Source: Kitagawia praeruptora (taxonomy: Eukaryota; Streptophyta; Magnoliopsida; Apiales; Apiaceae). Taken from it: a stretch of DNA of 64,000 nucleotides. Below are positions 31,346 to 41,544 of the stretch, piece after piece. The stretch covers positions 96,073,001 through 96,137,000 of the forward strand of contig CM075344.1 of NCBI GenBank assembly GCA_037693485.1. The letters are read 5' to 3'. Every line of letters begins with the position of its first letter. Within the stretch, counting starts at the first letter, position 1. The notes beneath the pieces were generated by a model. The model saw only the letters and a program-made list of their open reading frames with translations. It had not been told where the DNA came from and did not search any database. The translations under genes and the position numbers were made by a program.

Positions 31346-31860
31346 TGTTAGAAATGATTGATGAGAACAGTGTTTGGAAGCTATAGTGACAAAACACAGT
31401 TTAGCTGGAAGCAGTCAGAGTTTAGTTAAACACTGACTGGAAGCGCAACAGAGATTGTTAAACTCTGTAGCGGTATTGTCTGAAGAGTCAACAGTGTTTG
31501 AAGATTGATACAAGATAAATTTGGAAGCAATATCTTTGAAGATTGGAAAGCTGTCAAAGAGATTGAGTTGACTTGGAAGACTAAAGCAATCGTGATTGAT
31601 ATCAATTGTATAGCTTAATTATAGGAGAATCAATTAGTGATTGTACGAAGCTGTATGTTTTATAAATACAGTTAGGTTAACCCTAGAAGGGGATCGAACA
31701 TTGAGAAATTCATTGATTGTAACCTAAGCAGCTCTCTGTGGTATTTTACATCACTGAGAGAGGAATTGTTAATTCCAAACAGTTTTTAAGTATTAAACAG
31801 TGTGATCTTGTTAAGTTACTCATACAGTATTTGATTACCTATTGTGTATTCTACCTAACA
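31346..31860 (+). repeat. H: 3' LTR (515 bp)
   Basis: Same length as the 5' LTR. Differences seen by eye include ACAGAG/ACACAG, ATTACTG/ATTAGTG, ACAAAGC/ACGAAGC, CCTTAGC/CCTAAGC, TGTGATA/TGTGGTA and GTGTTC/GTGATC. Confidence 0.95.
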
Positions 31861-31865
31861 GAATC

Positions 31866-33765
31866 ACATATATATTCCATAAAATCATTTTTCTTTGCAG
31901 ATAAATATTTTTTTAAAGTAGGGATAGAAGAAATCTTGCCTCGGTTTTGGTATCCTGACGGTTATGGTTCGTGTCTCTTCCAGAGTTTCTATAAACACAA
32001 AAGGACCGTCGTTAGAATACCACATCTCTACTCACTACATTCTTGTATAACAAGACCCTTTACACTTCAATATATGTTTAACGTATCATTATTACCCCAA
32101 AGGTTCAAGAACTTAACCATTTTATAAACTCAATCGAAGTTTCAGGGGTTTTCACCATTTCCCCTTAACTACTACACTCGACTGTAAAATTTCTTAAAAT
32201 TTTTAAATTTCGAATTTTAATGTGAGGTCAACTGTACATAGTTCTTTGACCACACCACTACTATATCCCAAAATTTCGTGACTTCTAACAATGTTAAAGT
32301 ATGGTAATTGTAACCTCAAAGTTGATACATTTACGGTTTCTCGGTTTTCGAACGTCTTTCACTAAAACTGACTTTTCTCCTAAACCGTTCATCAGATTTT
32401 AACGCACCTTATATCAAAACGATCTATGAACTAAGATCTATCATTTCATGGTCAATTGGTAACCTAGGCAGTAGGGTACCGTACGAATACAGGGGTCCAA
32501 AACAGGGCAAATTACCTCTTAACGAAAATCGGACATTATAACGGCTATATTCTCATACTTTCCAAAAATCCAACTCCTCCAAATCAATTATCACACACAA
32601 TAATCATCACCTACACCATGTGGTCTTCATTACCAGCCATGGTTACAAGCCCAAACACTTCCATATTTAACTCAAACCACTTACAAACACATAAATCACC
32701 ATAATCTTAACATTTATACCACTTATCCACTACTTACATCAATATCCATCAATAATAAACAAGGACAAGAGTAATTATACCTTCTTGAAGCTTTAAAGAT
32801 CCTTAATAAACCTTGATATATCCTTAAACCACCTTGAATTAGCTTGAATCAACTAAAGGAGCCATTAAAACCAAGTTAATAATTCGGAGTTACTATTCAT
32901 CAGCTGAAAGAACATGAAAAACGACCCCCTTACCTTGCTTTTCTGGACAATTCTTGTGAAATACGACTTGTAGCTTATCTCATGGGCTTTCTAAAAAGCT
33001 ATAGAACGCAAACTTTGGCTAAGAAACGAAGAAGTTATGCTCGATTTACCAACCTGCTGTCTTGTTTGGCCGAAAATGATGTTATGGAATGGAGGGAGAG
33101 CTTTTTCTTGCTTGGTTGTTCTTATCTTGCACTAATCTAGCTTATCCTAGAGTCTTGTGGATTGGTCAAGAAGATTGTAGAAAAAAATCTCATGTAAAAT
33201 GACTATTCTACCCTTAAAAACAAGTTAGTGGATGATGATGCCATTTAGATGATCTCATAATTCTCTTTTTCTTGATTTTCCTAAGTAATTTGCTAAAATC
33301 TTGGTAAATGGTAATGTGGTATGTATCCTTGCTATATTACTAATCTTGGTTGTCTTGTTCCCATACTCGTCTAATTGTGGTTCGTTTCGGGTGTACCTCA
33401 TTATCTCAGTGGTTTTCGAAATCATTTACAAATCCAATTTCCCTTGGTATTCTCTTAACTTAATAATCCTTTGGTTTAACCTAAATTCACTAATCCCTCA
33501 ATATATAATTCTTATAATATTTCCATGCTCCTTAATATCCAATAAAAGCTCATTCGAAATCAAAATCCTCAAAATCCATATTTAGGAATTTCTGAAATCC
33601 ATCGTCATTTCGAGTCACTTATTTTCAATGTACGACACTAATATGGTTTCTGTTTATTCATTTTCCGTTTCCATTATGGAGTACTTATATACCATTTTTT
33701 TCTAAATCCTTGAAATTTACTATTCATGTGACCACTGTAGCATTACTAAAGTTAGGGTTATTACA
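31866..33765 (-). repeat. F: 3' LTR, second part
   Basis: Resumes after the GAATC duplication and matches about 38328-40226. It ends GGGTTATTACA, the TGTAATAACCC start of the LTR on the minus strand. Open frames here (31738-32127, 33301-33585) recur in the other LTR and look accidental. Confidence 0.92.
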
Positions 33766-33795
33766 TCCTTCCCCCCTTAAAAGGATTCCGTCCCG
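33766..33795 (-). promoter_or_regulatory. F: polypurine tract
   Basis: On the minus strand GACGGAATCCTTTTAAGGGG continues GGAAGGA into TGTAATAACCC, matching the context in G (3608-3640). Confidence 0.88.
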
Positions 33796-33939
33796 GAATC
33801 ACGACAGAAATGTCCATAGACACCTTTTCATCTACACCTTATAACTTCTATACCACTTTCTCCATCCTTTTTCCTTTATAATATCTCTATCTTGTTTGCA
33901 CAGAATACACCAACATAACCTTGTTTGTCATTCATCAAC

Positions 33940-34003
33940 ATTCCTCTTTTGGTTATGGGTATCGGCCACCACATTGGCCTCCCCCTGAATGGTAGTGTAT
34001 CTC
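33940..34003 (-). pseudogene. F: RNase H fossil
   Basis: On the minus strand EIHYHSG, a frame slip, then EANVVADTHNQKR: the conserved YHPGKANVVADALSRK-type end of gypsy RNase H, decayed. Around it, 33790-34278 has no open frame. It shows that F once had full pol and lost protease, RT and integrase by deletion. Confidence 0.75.
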
Positions 34004-34278
34004 ACTTATGGTTTATCCCTATGTTGATCTCTATCATGACATAAATATACACACTTCGATCTTATTATATCTTGTCTCTGTAAAATCTTCCAGAAATCCG
34101 ACTAGAATAAGATTCCTTGAAACAATTGTAAGAAAATACTACCTATAATATATATTTCCTGTTCGTATCTAAACAAGGGTGCTCGTATTTTCTCTCTGGA
34201 TTGGCATATCTTACTTCCTACTCAGATAGATTATTCTTATCTATGCTATTAACTCATTTACACCATTCATTGACCACG

Positions 34279-34630
34279 TTAATTCCTAACCAAACACTTA
34301 TACCTACAAGAGTAAATTATTAAAGAAAATATTTCACCTGTATCTGTATTCGGCTTTTTCAATGCTTCTCCTAAAGTCATGTTATACACTCTAGCAGTAG
34401 GTCTATTTGAAGCAGTCATACTTTGTCCTGGCGCAGACGACCCACCAGAACGACAATCTCTAGCAAAATGTCCTAGTCTTCCACATTGATAACACTTGAC
34501 ATCACCCTTATCAGCTAATGGACACCTGTCCTGATAATGCCCTTTCTGTCCACACTTAAAGCAAGTTATTCCTAACATCTTACACTCTCCGATATGCTTC
34601 CTACCACACGTGTTGCAATCTGGTAATGGT
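34279..34630 (-). pseudogene. F: gag C-terminal zinc knuckles
   Basis: On the minus strand a CNTCGRKHIGEC motif (before the ORF Met, about 34620-34585) is followed by two CCHC knuckles, CFKCGQKGHYQDRC and CYQCGRLGHFARDC, then ARVYNMTLGEA, which normally leads to the protease. The reading frame dies after TDTGEIFSL. Three such motifs in a row are typical of Tekay-type gag. It is out of frame with the N-terminal gag at 34572-35288. Confidence 0.85.
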
Positions 34631-35288
34631 GGTCGCGATTGATTAGACTGAAAGGTTCCTCAGTACGCACAAATTCCGGAACAAACCTAGATAGTTCCGT
34701 AAATTTAGTTTCATACTCGGCCACTGATAAATTATCATGTTTCAATTCCAGAAATTTCATCTCCATTTGGTTTTCCAAATACCTAGGGGAGTACTTTTCT
34801 AAAAACACCATAGTGAAACGCTCCCAGGTTATCACTCCCGCTCCTTCTAGGTTTTTCTTAGCCTCCCACCAATAATTTGCCTCTCCCTTTAAGAGATAGG
34901 CCGCAAAGATTGTTTTCTGATCCTCTTCTATCCTCAATATCTCAAAAGCTTTTTCCATCTCTTTTAACCAGGCTCTGGCTACTACTGGGTTAGCAGTTCC
35001 CTCAAACTCTGGGGGTTTTAATGACTTAAAAGCGCGAAAGGAGTTAGCTGCCTGATTGGGAAGAACAGGTGGTTGTTGAGGATTCTGTGGATTAGCTAAA
35101 TTCTGCCTTAATAGGTCCATGAGTTGGTTAAAAGGGTCACCACCCTGATTTCCTTGTTGGCCAGTTGATTCATCTTCTTCTTCTTCATGATTTTGTTCAT
35201 TATGAGCGTTTTCACCTTGCCTATTATGACTTCCTTCCTCTCTCTCATTTTCCCTTGCATTCGCTCTATTATAACGTTTAGGCGGCAT
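34572..35288 (-). pseudogene. F: gypsy gag N-terminal and capsid part
   Basis: Starts MPPKRYNRANARENEREEGS (ATG at 35288; the longer frame begins at 35315). It contains the retrotransposon gag domain: AFKSLKPPEFEGTANPVVAR, AWLKEMEKAFEIL, YLLKGEANYWWEAKK, FLEKYSPRYLENQMEMKFLE and LSRFVPEFVRTEE. After TEE it goes out of frame near 34650, and a middle segment is missing before the zinc knuckles. The capsid part alone might be made, but RNA binding and pol are lost. Confidence 0.88.
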
Positions 35289-36530
35289 GATTCTGTATAT
35301 AGCAATATTCTTCAATAATCACCCAAATTTAGGGTATAATATACATCATTTCTATATACACATTCTCATATACACAATTATATTACTAGTCAACTCATTT
35401 ATATATCATAATATTCTCAACTCAGCTTTAGCAATTAAGCGTATCACCTTTAGCACAATAACCTTTTCATTTAAGTCAATCACCTTATATACATCGATAT
35501 TCTTGAATCTCAACATTTAATATCGAAATATGATAGAATTTAGACAGAATACACAAACTTCATTAATTGTCTCACTTCCTTTGTTTATCCTTATTATAAC
35601 TTTTCCTCAAAATACACCTTACTCTCAATAGTAAGTCTCAATTATACCTTAAAATTCCTCATATTCTTTTATCTCGCTAATCCTCAATTATACCCCTTTC
35701 TTCTCACGGAATTCCTTCCTCTTCTATATCGAAACGCTTCTAGCTCTAATTATCTCTTATTAAAATTTTCCTTGAAATCTCGAGTTTCCTCGTATAATCA
35801 CGTATATTCTAAACTTTGCTTCCATTATCCCATCCATTAATGAAATCTTCTATATTCGAAACAATTTATAGAATTTAAGAAACTTCGAATTGAAACGAAC
35901 CCAGAAACAAGCAAGTGTCCCACCACAATTTATAAGATTAAGAGTTTTAAATAGCTCTTATTTAAACAAAAGAATATTTTGGAAATCAATATGATGGAAG
36001 AACCCGTACGTCACACAAGTGAGGGCGTCCCCTCCGACTTTCTATCACACAGATAGATCGTCCTTGTGTATACTTATAGGGCTGTTCCTCTTAGTTGGAG
36101 TAAGAAATATAGAGGAAAATTTAAATCACAATGATAAATACCATCTTCCGAAAATAATCTTAGAGGAATATTTTGACTAATACAATTTTGAAACACATTT
36201 CAAGGATACCAAAAAGTTTTGAAAAGATACCGGCCCCTTTTGAATAAGAGATGATGGATCACCCTGGAATTACTCACGAGGTTATCTAACGTACACTTCC
36301 CGATACATCAAGTATTCCCTTTTCTCGTATCGTTCTCGTGTGCTACATAAGCTTAACACTTTTGGCATAATAACCTTTATTAGCAATAATCTATAAAATT
36401 ATAATCACTACTTAGAATAAACGCTTCGTTCGATAAACCCCCCTTGAACTCGATGTGAGTTCATATTTTATATCATTACCTATATATCTATATGTGTATA
36501 TTACTATCACTCTTGTTCCTGAGCAATATG
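35289..36530 (-). other. F: untranslated leader between primer site and gag
   Basis: About 1.2 kb, AT-rich, with no gene seen. Open frames at 35287-35520 and 36492-36788 (plus) have no recognisable features. Confidence 0.6.
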
Positions 36531-36549
36531 ACTCTAAGATCTGATACCA
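36531..36549 (-). promoter_or_regulatory. F: primer-binding site
   Basis: On the minus strand TGGTATCAGATCTTAGAGT, two bases after the 5' LTR end CTGTCACA. It starts like the initiator-Met site, but the match shortens after TGGTATCAGA. Confidence 0.85.
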
Positions 36550-36551
36550 TC

Positions 36552-39500
36552 TGTGACAGCCCCAAATCCGGGGTCATAAATCTGGGCCATCACGGACCAA
36601 TTTCCATTCAATATCAATATCTCTTGGGTCTTTTTTTTTTTACAATTAATACTTATGCAGTTGACCCCGCAATAATAAACACACACACACCAGTCATATG
36701 CTCAGAGAACAACATTCACCATAATAGACGTTTAGAATTTAACAGTTATTACAAACCCAGAATCATACTTAAGTACATTGTTGAATAATACTTCGACATG
36801 AAGCATTTCAACAACCAAAAGTTTCTTATATGTTTACACACTTAATTATACATAGAGCTCCCAGAACCCGTCTGCCACTACGCTACCTCGGGAATCGATG
36901 CTAGCGTACTCTCAGAAAGTCGCCTTCCCCCTACCCTCTTGCAGGGCGTTCTGCGTAGAATCAGCATACCTAGCTGTATATAGATAAGTAGCAAGAGTGA
37001 GCTATAATAGCTCAGCAAGATAATATTGTAAGCTAGAATTTAAAATGTGACCAGGTATACATATATATGCATATGTAAGCGGTAACCAATTATAAACTTT
37101 AAGGAAGAATAAAACTCTTATTTAATAATACATCATCCACTTAATATTATAAGAAAGAAATCTAGGATAATATAGTATCAGTTTCTCTTCTTAAATAATA
37201 TAACAATCAATATACCCTTTCAGTGTAATATTTCAAGATACTATGAATACTTGAATAAATCTCTCACTGTCATCTTCTCATTTCCTTCTTATGCAACAAT
37301 TATATAAATTAATATAAAATCAGTTTCTCTTCATCTATAATAGTAATTCCATCATCTCATATCATTTTCCCTTTTCAGTATATCAATCTGACTTTATCGT
37401 CGATTCTTTATTCGAAAATTTTGGGGGTTTTCACTGTTGCCGAATACGTGAGGCACGATGATCAGTCGTCCTCCGTACCCGTCCCTTTTACTACCGGTAG
37501 AAGGAATGAAGGCCACCTGCTAACATCATCCCTGGAGGAAGGCCACCTGCTAACATCCTCCCTGGAGGAAGGCCACCTGCTAACATCCTCCCTTGGCATC
37601 TTCGTGCCGAATCATATAATGAATGCTGGACTGTGTCGCACACAGCCCTGACACAGCCTCTTACGCAAGTTTATTGCTATTCCCCCTTTTTATAAAATCA
37701 TTATTCCATTTATCAACACCATTTCACATTTCCATTCCCGTATATCATTTCCATTTATCATTACTCATATCATTTCCATTATCGCACATTATTTCTATAA
37801 AATATATATATAACATAATACTTTGATTATGATTCAGACATCTCTTTTCTGTTCAAGAAATCAAATATGCTTTTATATTCATAAAATATTCCGTCTATTT
37901 AAGAGTAGTAAATAATAACCAAATAATATTCATTAAACCACTAATACTCAAAAAGAATATTTACAATATAGCATTATAAACCATAGATAACAACTGATAC
38001 CATTCCTTTATATAACTCTAGATAACAACTGATACCATTATCTTTCATATCTCTTTTACCATAGAGCATATTCGCTCCATTCATAATCATATCCACATTC
38101 ATAATCCATATTCAAAAATCTCAGTAAACAGGGAATATATCCCTACTCATCTCATCATATAAGATTCATATATTATCCATCAAAACCATTTCCTTTGAAC
38201 ATAAACAGTATATCAAAATAAGGATAAAAGAAATCTTGCTCCCTTTAATCCATATCCATACTCATATCTCCCTTTAATTTCAAAAATCAGGAAAACAAAT
38301 TCTTAACAATATAGCAATAATAGAATCACATATATATTCCATAAAATCATTTTTCTTTGCAGATAAATAATTTTTTAAAGTAGGGATAGAAGAAATCTTG
38401 CCTCGGTTTTGGTATCCTGACGGTTATGGTTCGTGTCTCTTCCAGAGTTTCTATAAACACAAAAGGACCGTCGTTAGAATACCACATCTCTACTCACTAC
38501 ATTCTTGTATAACAAGACCCTTTACACTTCAATATATGTTTAACGTATCATTATTACCCCAAAGGTTCAAGAACTTAACCATTTATAAAGTCAATCGAAG
38601 TTTCAGGGGTTTTCACCATTTCCCCTTAACTACTACACTCGACTGTAAAATTTCTTAAAATTTTTACATTTCGAATTTTAATGTGAGGTCAACTGGACAT
38701 AGTTCTTTGACCACACCACTACTATATCCCAAAATTTCGTGACTTCTAACAATGTTAAAGTATGGTAATTGTAACCTCAAAGTTGATACATTTACGGTTT
38801 CTCGGTTTTCGAACGTCTTTCACTAAAACTGACTTTTCTCCTAAACCGTTCATCAGATTTTAACGCACCTTATATCAAAACGATCTATGAACTAAGATAT
38901 ATCATTTCATGGTCAATTGGTAACCTAGGCAGTAGGGTACCGTACGAATACAGGGGTCCAAAACAGGGCAAATTACCTCTTAACGAAAATCGGACATTAT
39001 AACGGCTATATTCTCATACTTTCCAAAAATCCAACTCCTCCAAATCAATTATCACACACAATAATCATCACCTACACCATGTGGTCTTCATTACCAGCCA
39101 TGGTTACAAGCCCAAACACTTCCATATTTAACTCAAACCACTTACAAACACATAAATCACCATAATCTTAACATTTATACCACTTATCCACTACTTACAT
39201 CAATATCCATCAATAATAAACAAGGACAAGAGTAATTATACCTTCTTGAAGCTTTAAAGATCCTTAATAAACCTTGATATATCCTTAAACCACCTTGAAT
39301 TAGCTTGAATCAGCTAAAGGAGCCATTAAAACCAAGTTAATAATTCGGAGTTACTATTCATCAGCTGAAAGAACATGAAAAACGACCCCCTTACCTTGCT
39401 TTTCTGGAAAATGCTTGTGAAATACGACTTGTAGCTTATCTCATGGGCTTTCTAAAAAGCTATAGAACGCAAAATTTGGCTAAGAAACGAAGAAGTTATG

Positions 39501-40226
39501 CTCGATTTACCAACCTGTTGTCTTGTTTGGCCGAAAATGATGTTATGGAATGGGGGGAGAGCTTTTTCTTGCTTGGTTGTTCTTATCTTGCACTAATCTA
39601 GCTTATCCTAGAGTCTTGTGGATTGGTCAAGAAGATTGTAGAAAAAAATCTCATGCAAAATGACTATTCTACCCTTAAAAACAAGTTAGTGGATGATGAT
39701 GCCATTTAGATGATCTCATAATTCTCTTTTTCTTGATTTTCCTAAGTAATTTGCTAAAATCTTGGTAAATGGTAATGTGGTATGTATCCTTGCTATATTA
39801 CTAATCTTGGTTGTCTTGTTCCCATACTCGTCTAATTGTGGTTCGTTTCGGGTGTACATCATTATCTCAGTGGTTTTCGAAATCATTTACAAATCCAATT
39901 TCCCTTGGTATTCTCTTAACTTAATAATCCTTTGGTTTAACCTAAATTCACTAATCCCTCAATATATAATTCTTATAATATTTCCATGCTCCTTAATATC
40001 CAATAAAAGCTCATTCGAAATCAAAATCCTCAAAATCCATATTTAGGAATTTCTGAAATCCATCGTCATTTCGAGTCACTTATTTTCAATGTACGACACT
40101 AATATGGTTTCTGTTTATTCATTTTCCGTTTCCATTATGGAGTACTTATATACCATTTTTTTCTAAATCCTCGAAATTTACTATTCATGTGACCACTGTA
40201 GCATTACTAAAGTTAGGGTTATTACA
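36552..40226 (-). repeat. F: 5' LTR (3675 bp)
   Basis: An uninterrupted copy of the F LTR. It differs from the split copy by scattered substitutions, roughly one to two per cent by eye. It holds the 30-bp minisatellite at 37511-37592, next to CTACCGGTAG at 37491-37500. Confidence 0.94.
37511..37592 (-). repeat. 30-bp minisatellite in F 5' LTR
   Basis: Units at 37511, 37541 and 37571 (partial), with the same copy number and the same first-unit variant (CATCATCC) as the other LTR, so it predates insertion. Confidence 0.92.
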
Positions 40227-40563
40227 ATAGCACTTACCAGTTTCTGTAGCATCCATAATGACATCATCAGTAACACGACTAATATCATAGCATCCGTATG
40301 ACATCATCAGTATCATGACTGATATCAGGATTTCACATTGCATCAGGATCTGACCATCCTTCAGTATTTGACTTGTCGTATCAGGATCTGCTCTCAGTTC
40401 CTGAAATGTAGTCCTTGATGCTCTGTTCCTGACTTAACTCTATAGATTACTATCTAACACATATATCCTATACAAAGTGCTAAATCCTTTATAAGATCAG
40501 GATACACAAGAAGTATTTGCAAATTCTATTCTTAACATCATAACTTATGAATTACTCCTAACA

Positions 40564-41544
40564 GTCCAGGAATACCATGATAATCACACTCAGAATCAAA
40601 AGATAGGTATAGGCTTCGAGTATGGTAAGAGGCATGGAAAGGGAATTGCTCTTGATGAAAGTGATGATGTCAAACCTCATATTCTCAAAAGAGTTTACAA
40701 ACCGATTTTCAAAAATCTTCAAGCTGATTTTGATGAAACCTCCTTGTTCATCAAACAAGTGCTTCTTGATGAGGATGAGTGCATTGACAGCACACTAGGT
40801 GAAGGGAAAGATACTGTCAAGTCTCCCATGATAGAAACTTTGCCAAGTAATCAGACAGAATGTTCTAAAGTAGCTGTCAACAAGGATAAGACAGAAACTT
40901 CAAAAGATATGGTCAAAAGAGAACCCAAGACAGCAACTTTCAAAAATATTGTCAAGATAGAGGGTAAGAAAGGTATTGTCAAAGGTAGCTCGACAGCAAC
41001 TTCAGAACATATTGCCAAGGCAAATGTCTACAAGCCTAAGAATAGGAATGGAAAGTTAGGACTTGACAAGAAGAATGGTTATAGTTATGTTAAGGATGCT
41101 CCTAGGAAGCTTTGCAATAATTGTGGCTCATCTCAACATTTAACATGTGTTTGTAAGAAACCCAAACAGAACAAGGTTAATGCGACCAATGTTAGTGGTA
41201 ACTTACATAGAACCCCCATTATGCAAAAAAATATGGACGTCTGCAATAATATTGACTGTATGCCATGCAAAATTGTTGTTATGAGTACTTGTTTTAATCT
41301 GCCTATTCTGTCTACTGAAAGATGTCCCTATATAGAAACTGCTGAGACTTCTATGCCTGCCTATGTTGGTAAAAAAGTTGCTTCCACTAAGAGAAAGACC
41401 AAGTCTAACTCTAGAACTAAGTGGATGGCAAAAGAAGTCAAACAGGAGGATTCTAGTGTTGATTTAAATGTAAAGCAGAATGATATGAACAATGATGCTT
41501 TAACTGCAGGACCCAACAGAGTTTGGGTACCAGATGTAAATTAA
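40564..41544 (+). pseudogene. D: gag C-terminal part
   Basis: Open in frame from the first base after the C LTR: QEYHDNHTQNQKIGIGFEYG, then a Lys/Thr-rich region and a zinc-knuckle-like CNNCGSSQHLTCVC near 41115-41160. The end is NRVWVPDVN followed by TAA. SIRE gag proteins end in the same way (VW.PK/DxN). The N-terminal half is missing because C abuts here. The acceptor-like TTTTTCAG|GGCAAG follows the stop at 41554-41565. Confidence 0.85.

Larger units (their letters stand above)
20799..31860 (+). mobile_element. H: SIRE-type copia, non-autonomous, with accessory ORF
   Basis: 11,062 bp, plus strand, inside the 3' LTR of F. The target duplication GAATC is at 20794-20798 and 31861-31865. Both LTRs are 515 bp. 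Order: LTR, primer site, gag, a protease-integrase-RT remnant with deletions, a 2 kb spacer, a 1247-codon accessory ORF, polypurine tract, LTR. By eye the two LTRs differ at about six or seven sites, so it is young. The whole element is enriched in the word AAACTCTG (22 plus-strand copies). Confidence 0.94.
19021..40226 (-). mobile_element. F: Tekay-like gypsy element, pol mostly deleted
   Basis: Minus strand, inserted in the LTR of C with the 5-bp duplication ATAGC at 19016-19020 and 40227-40231. LTRs are about 3.7 kb: the left (3') one spans 19021-33765 including nested H, and the right (5') one is 36552-40226. The interior of 2.8 kb has gag, zinc knuckles and an RNase H fossil. Length without H is about 10.1 kb. 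LTR ends TGTAATAACCC and GGGGCTGTCACA (minus) and the polypurine context are close to those of G. Confidence 0.92.
18617..40563 (-). mobile_element. C: 5' LTR, split by gypsy F
   Basis: C's LTR is in two pieces, 18617-19020 and 40227-40563. They join at the duplicated ATAGC to give about 736 bp, the length of the A LTR, and the right end CTCCTAACA abuts copia D. On the minus strand a primer site (ATTAGTATCAGAG, one mismatch to the usual) follows the LTR at 18603-18615. No left-hand LTR of C exists in the window. Confidence 0.9.

Noticed and set aside
31738..32127. 129-codon frame across the H/F border
   Set aside because: It spans the LTR end of H and the LTR of F, so it is a chance fusion created by the insertion.
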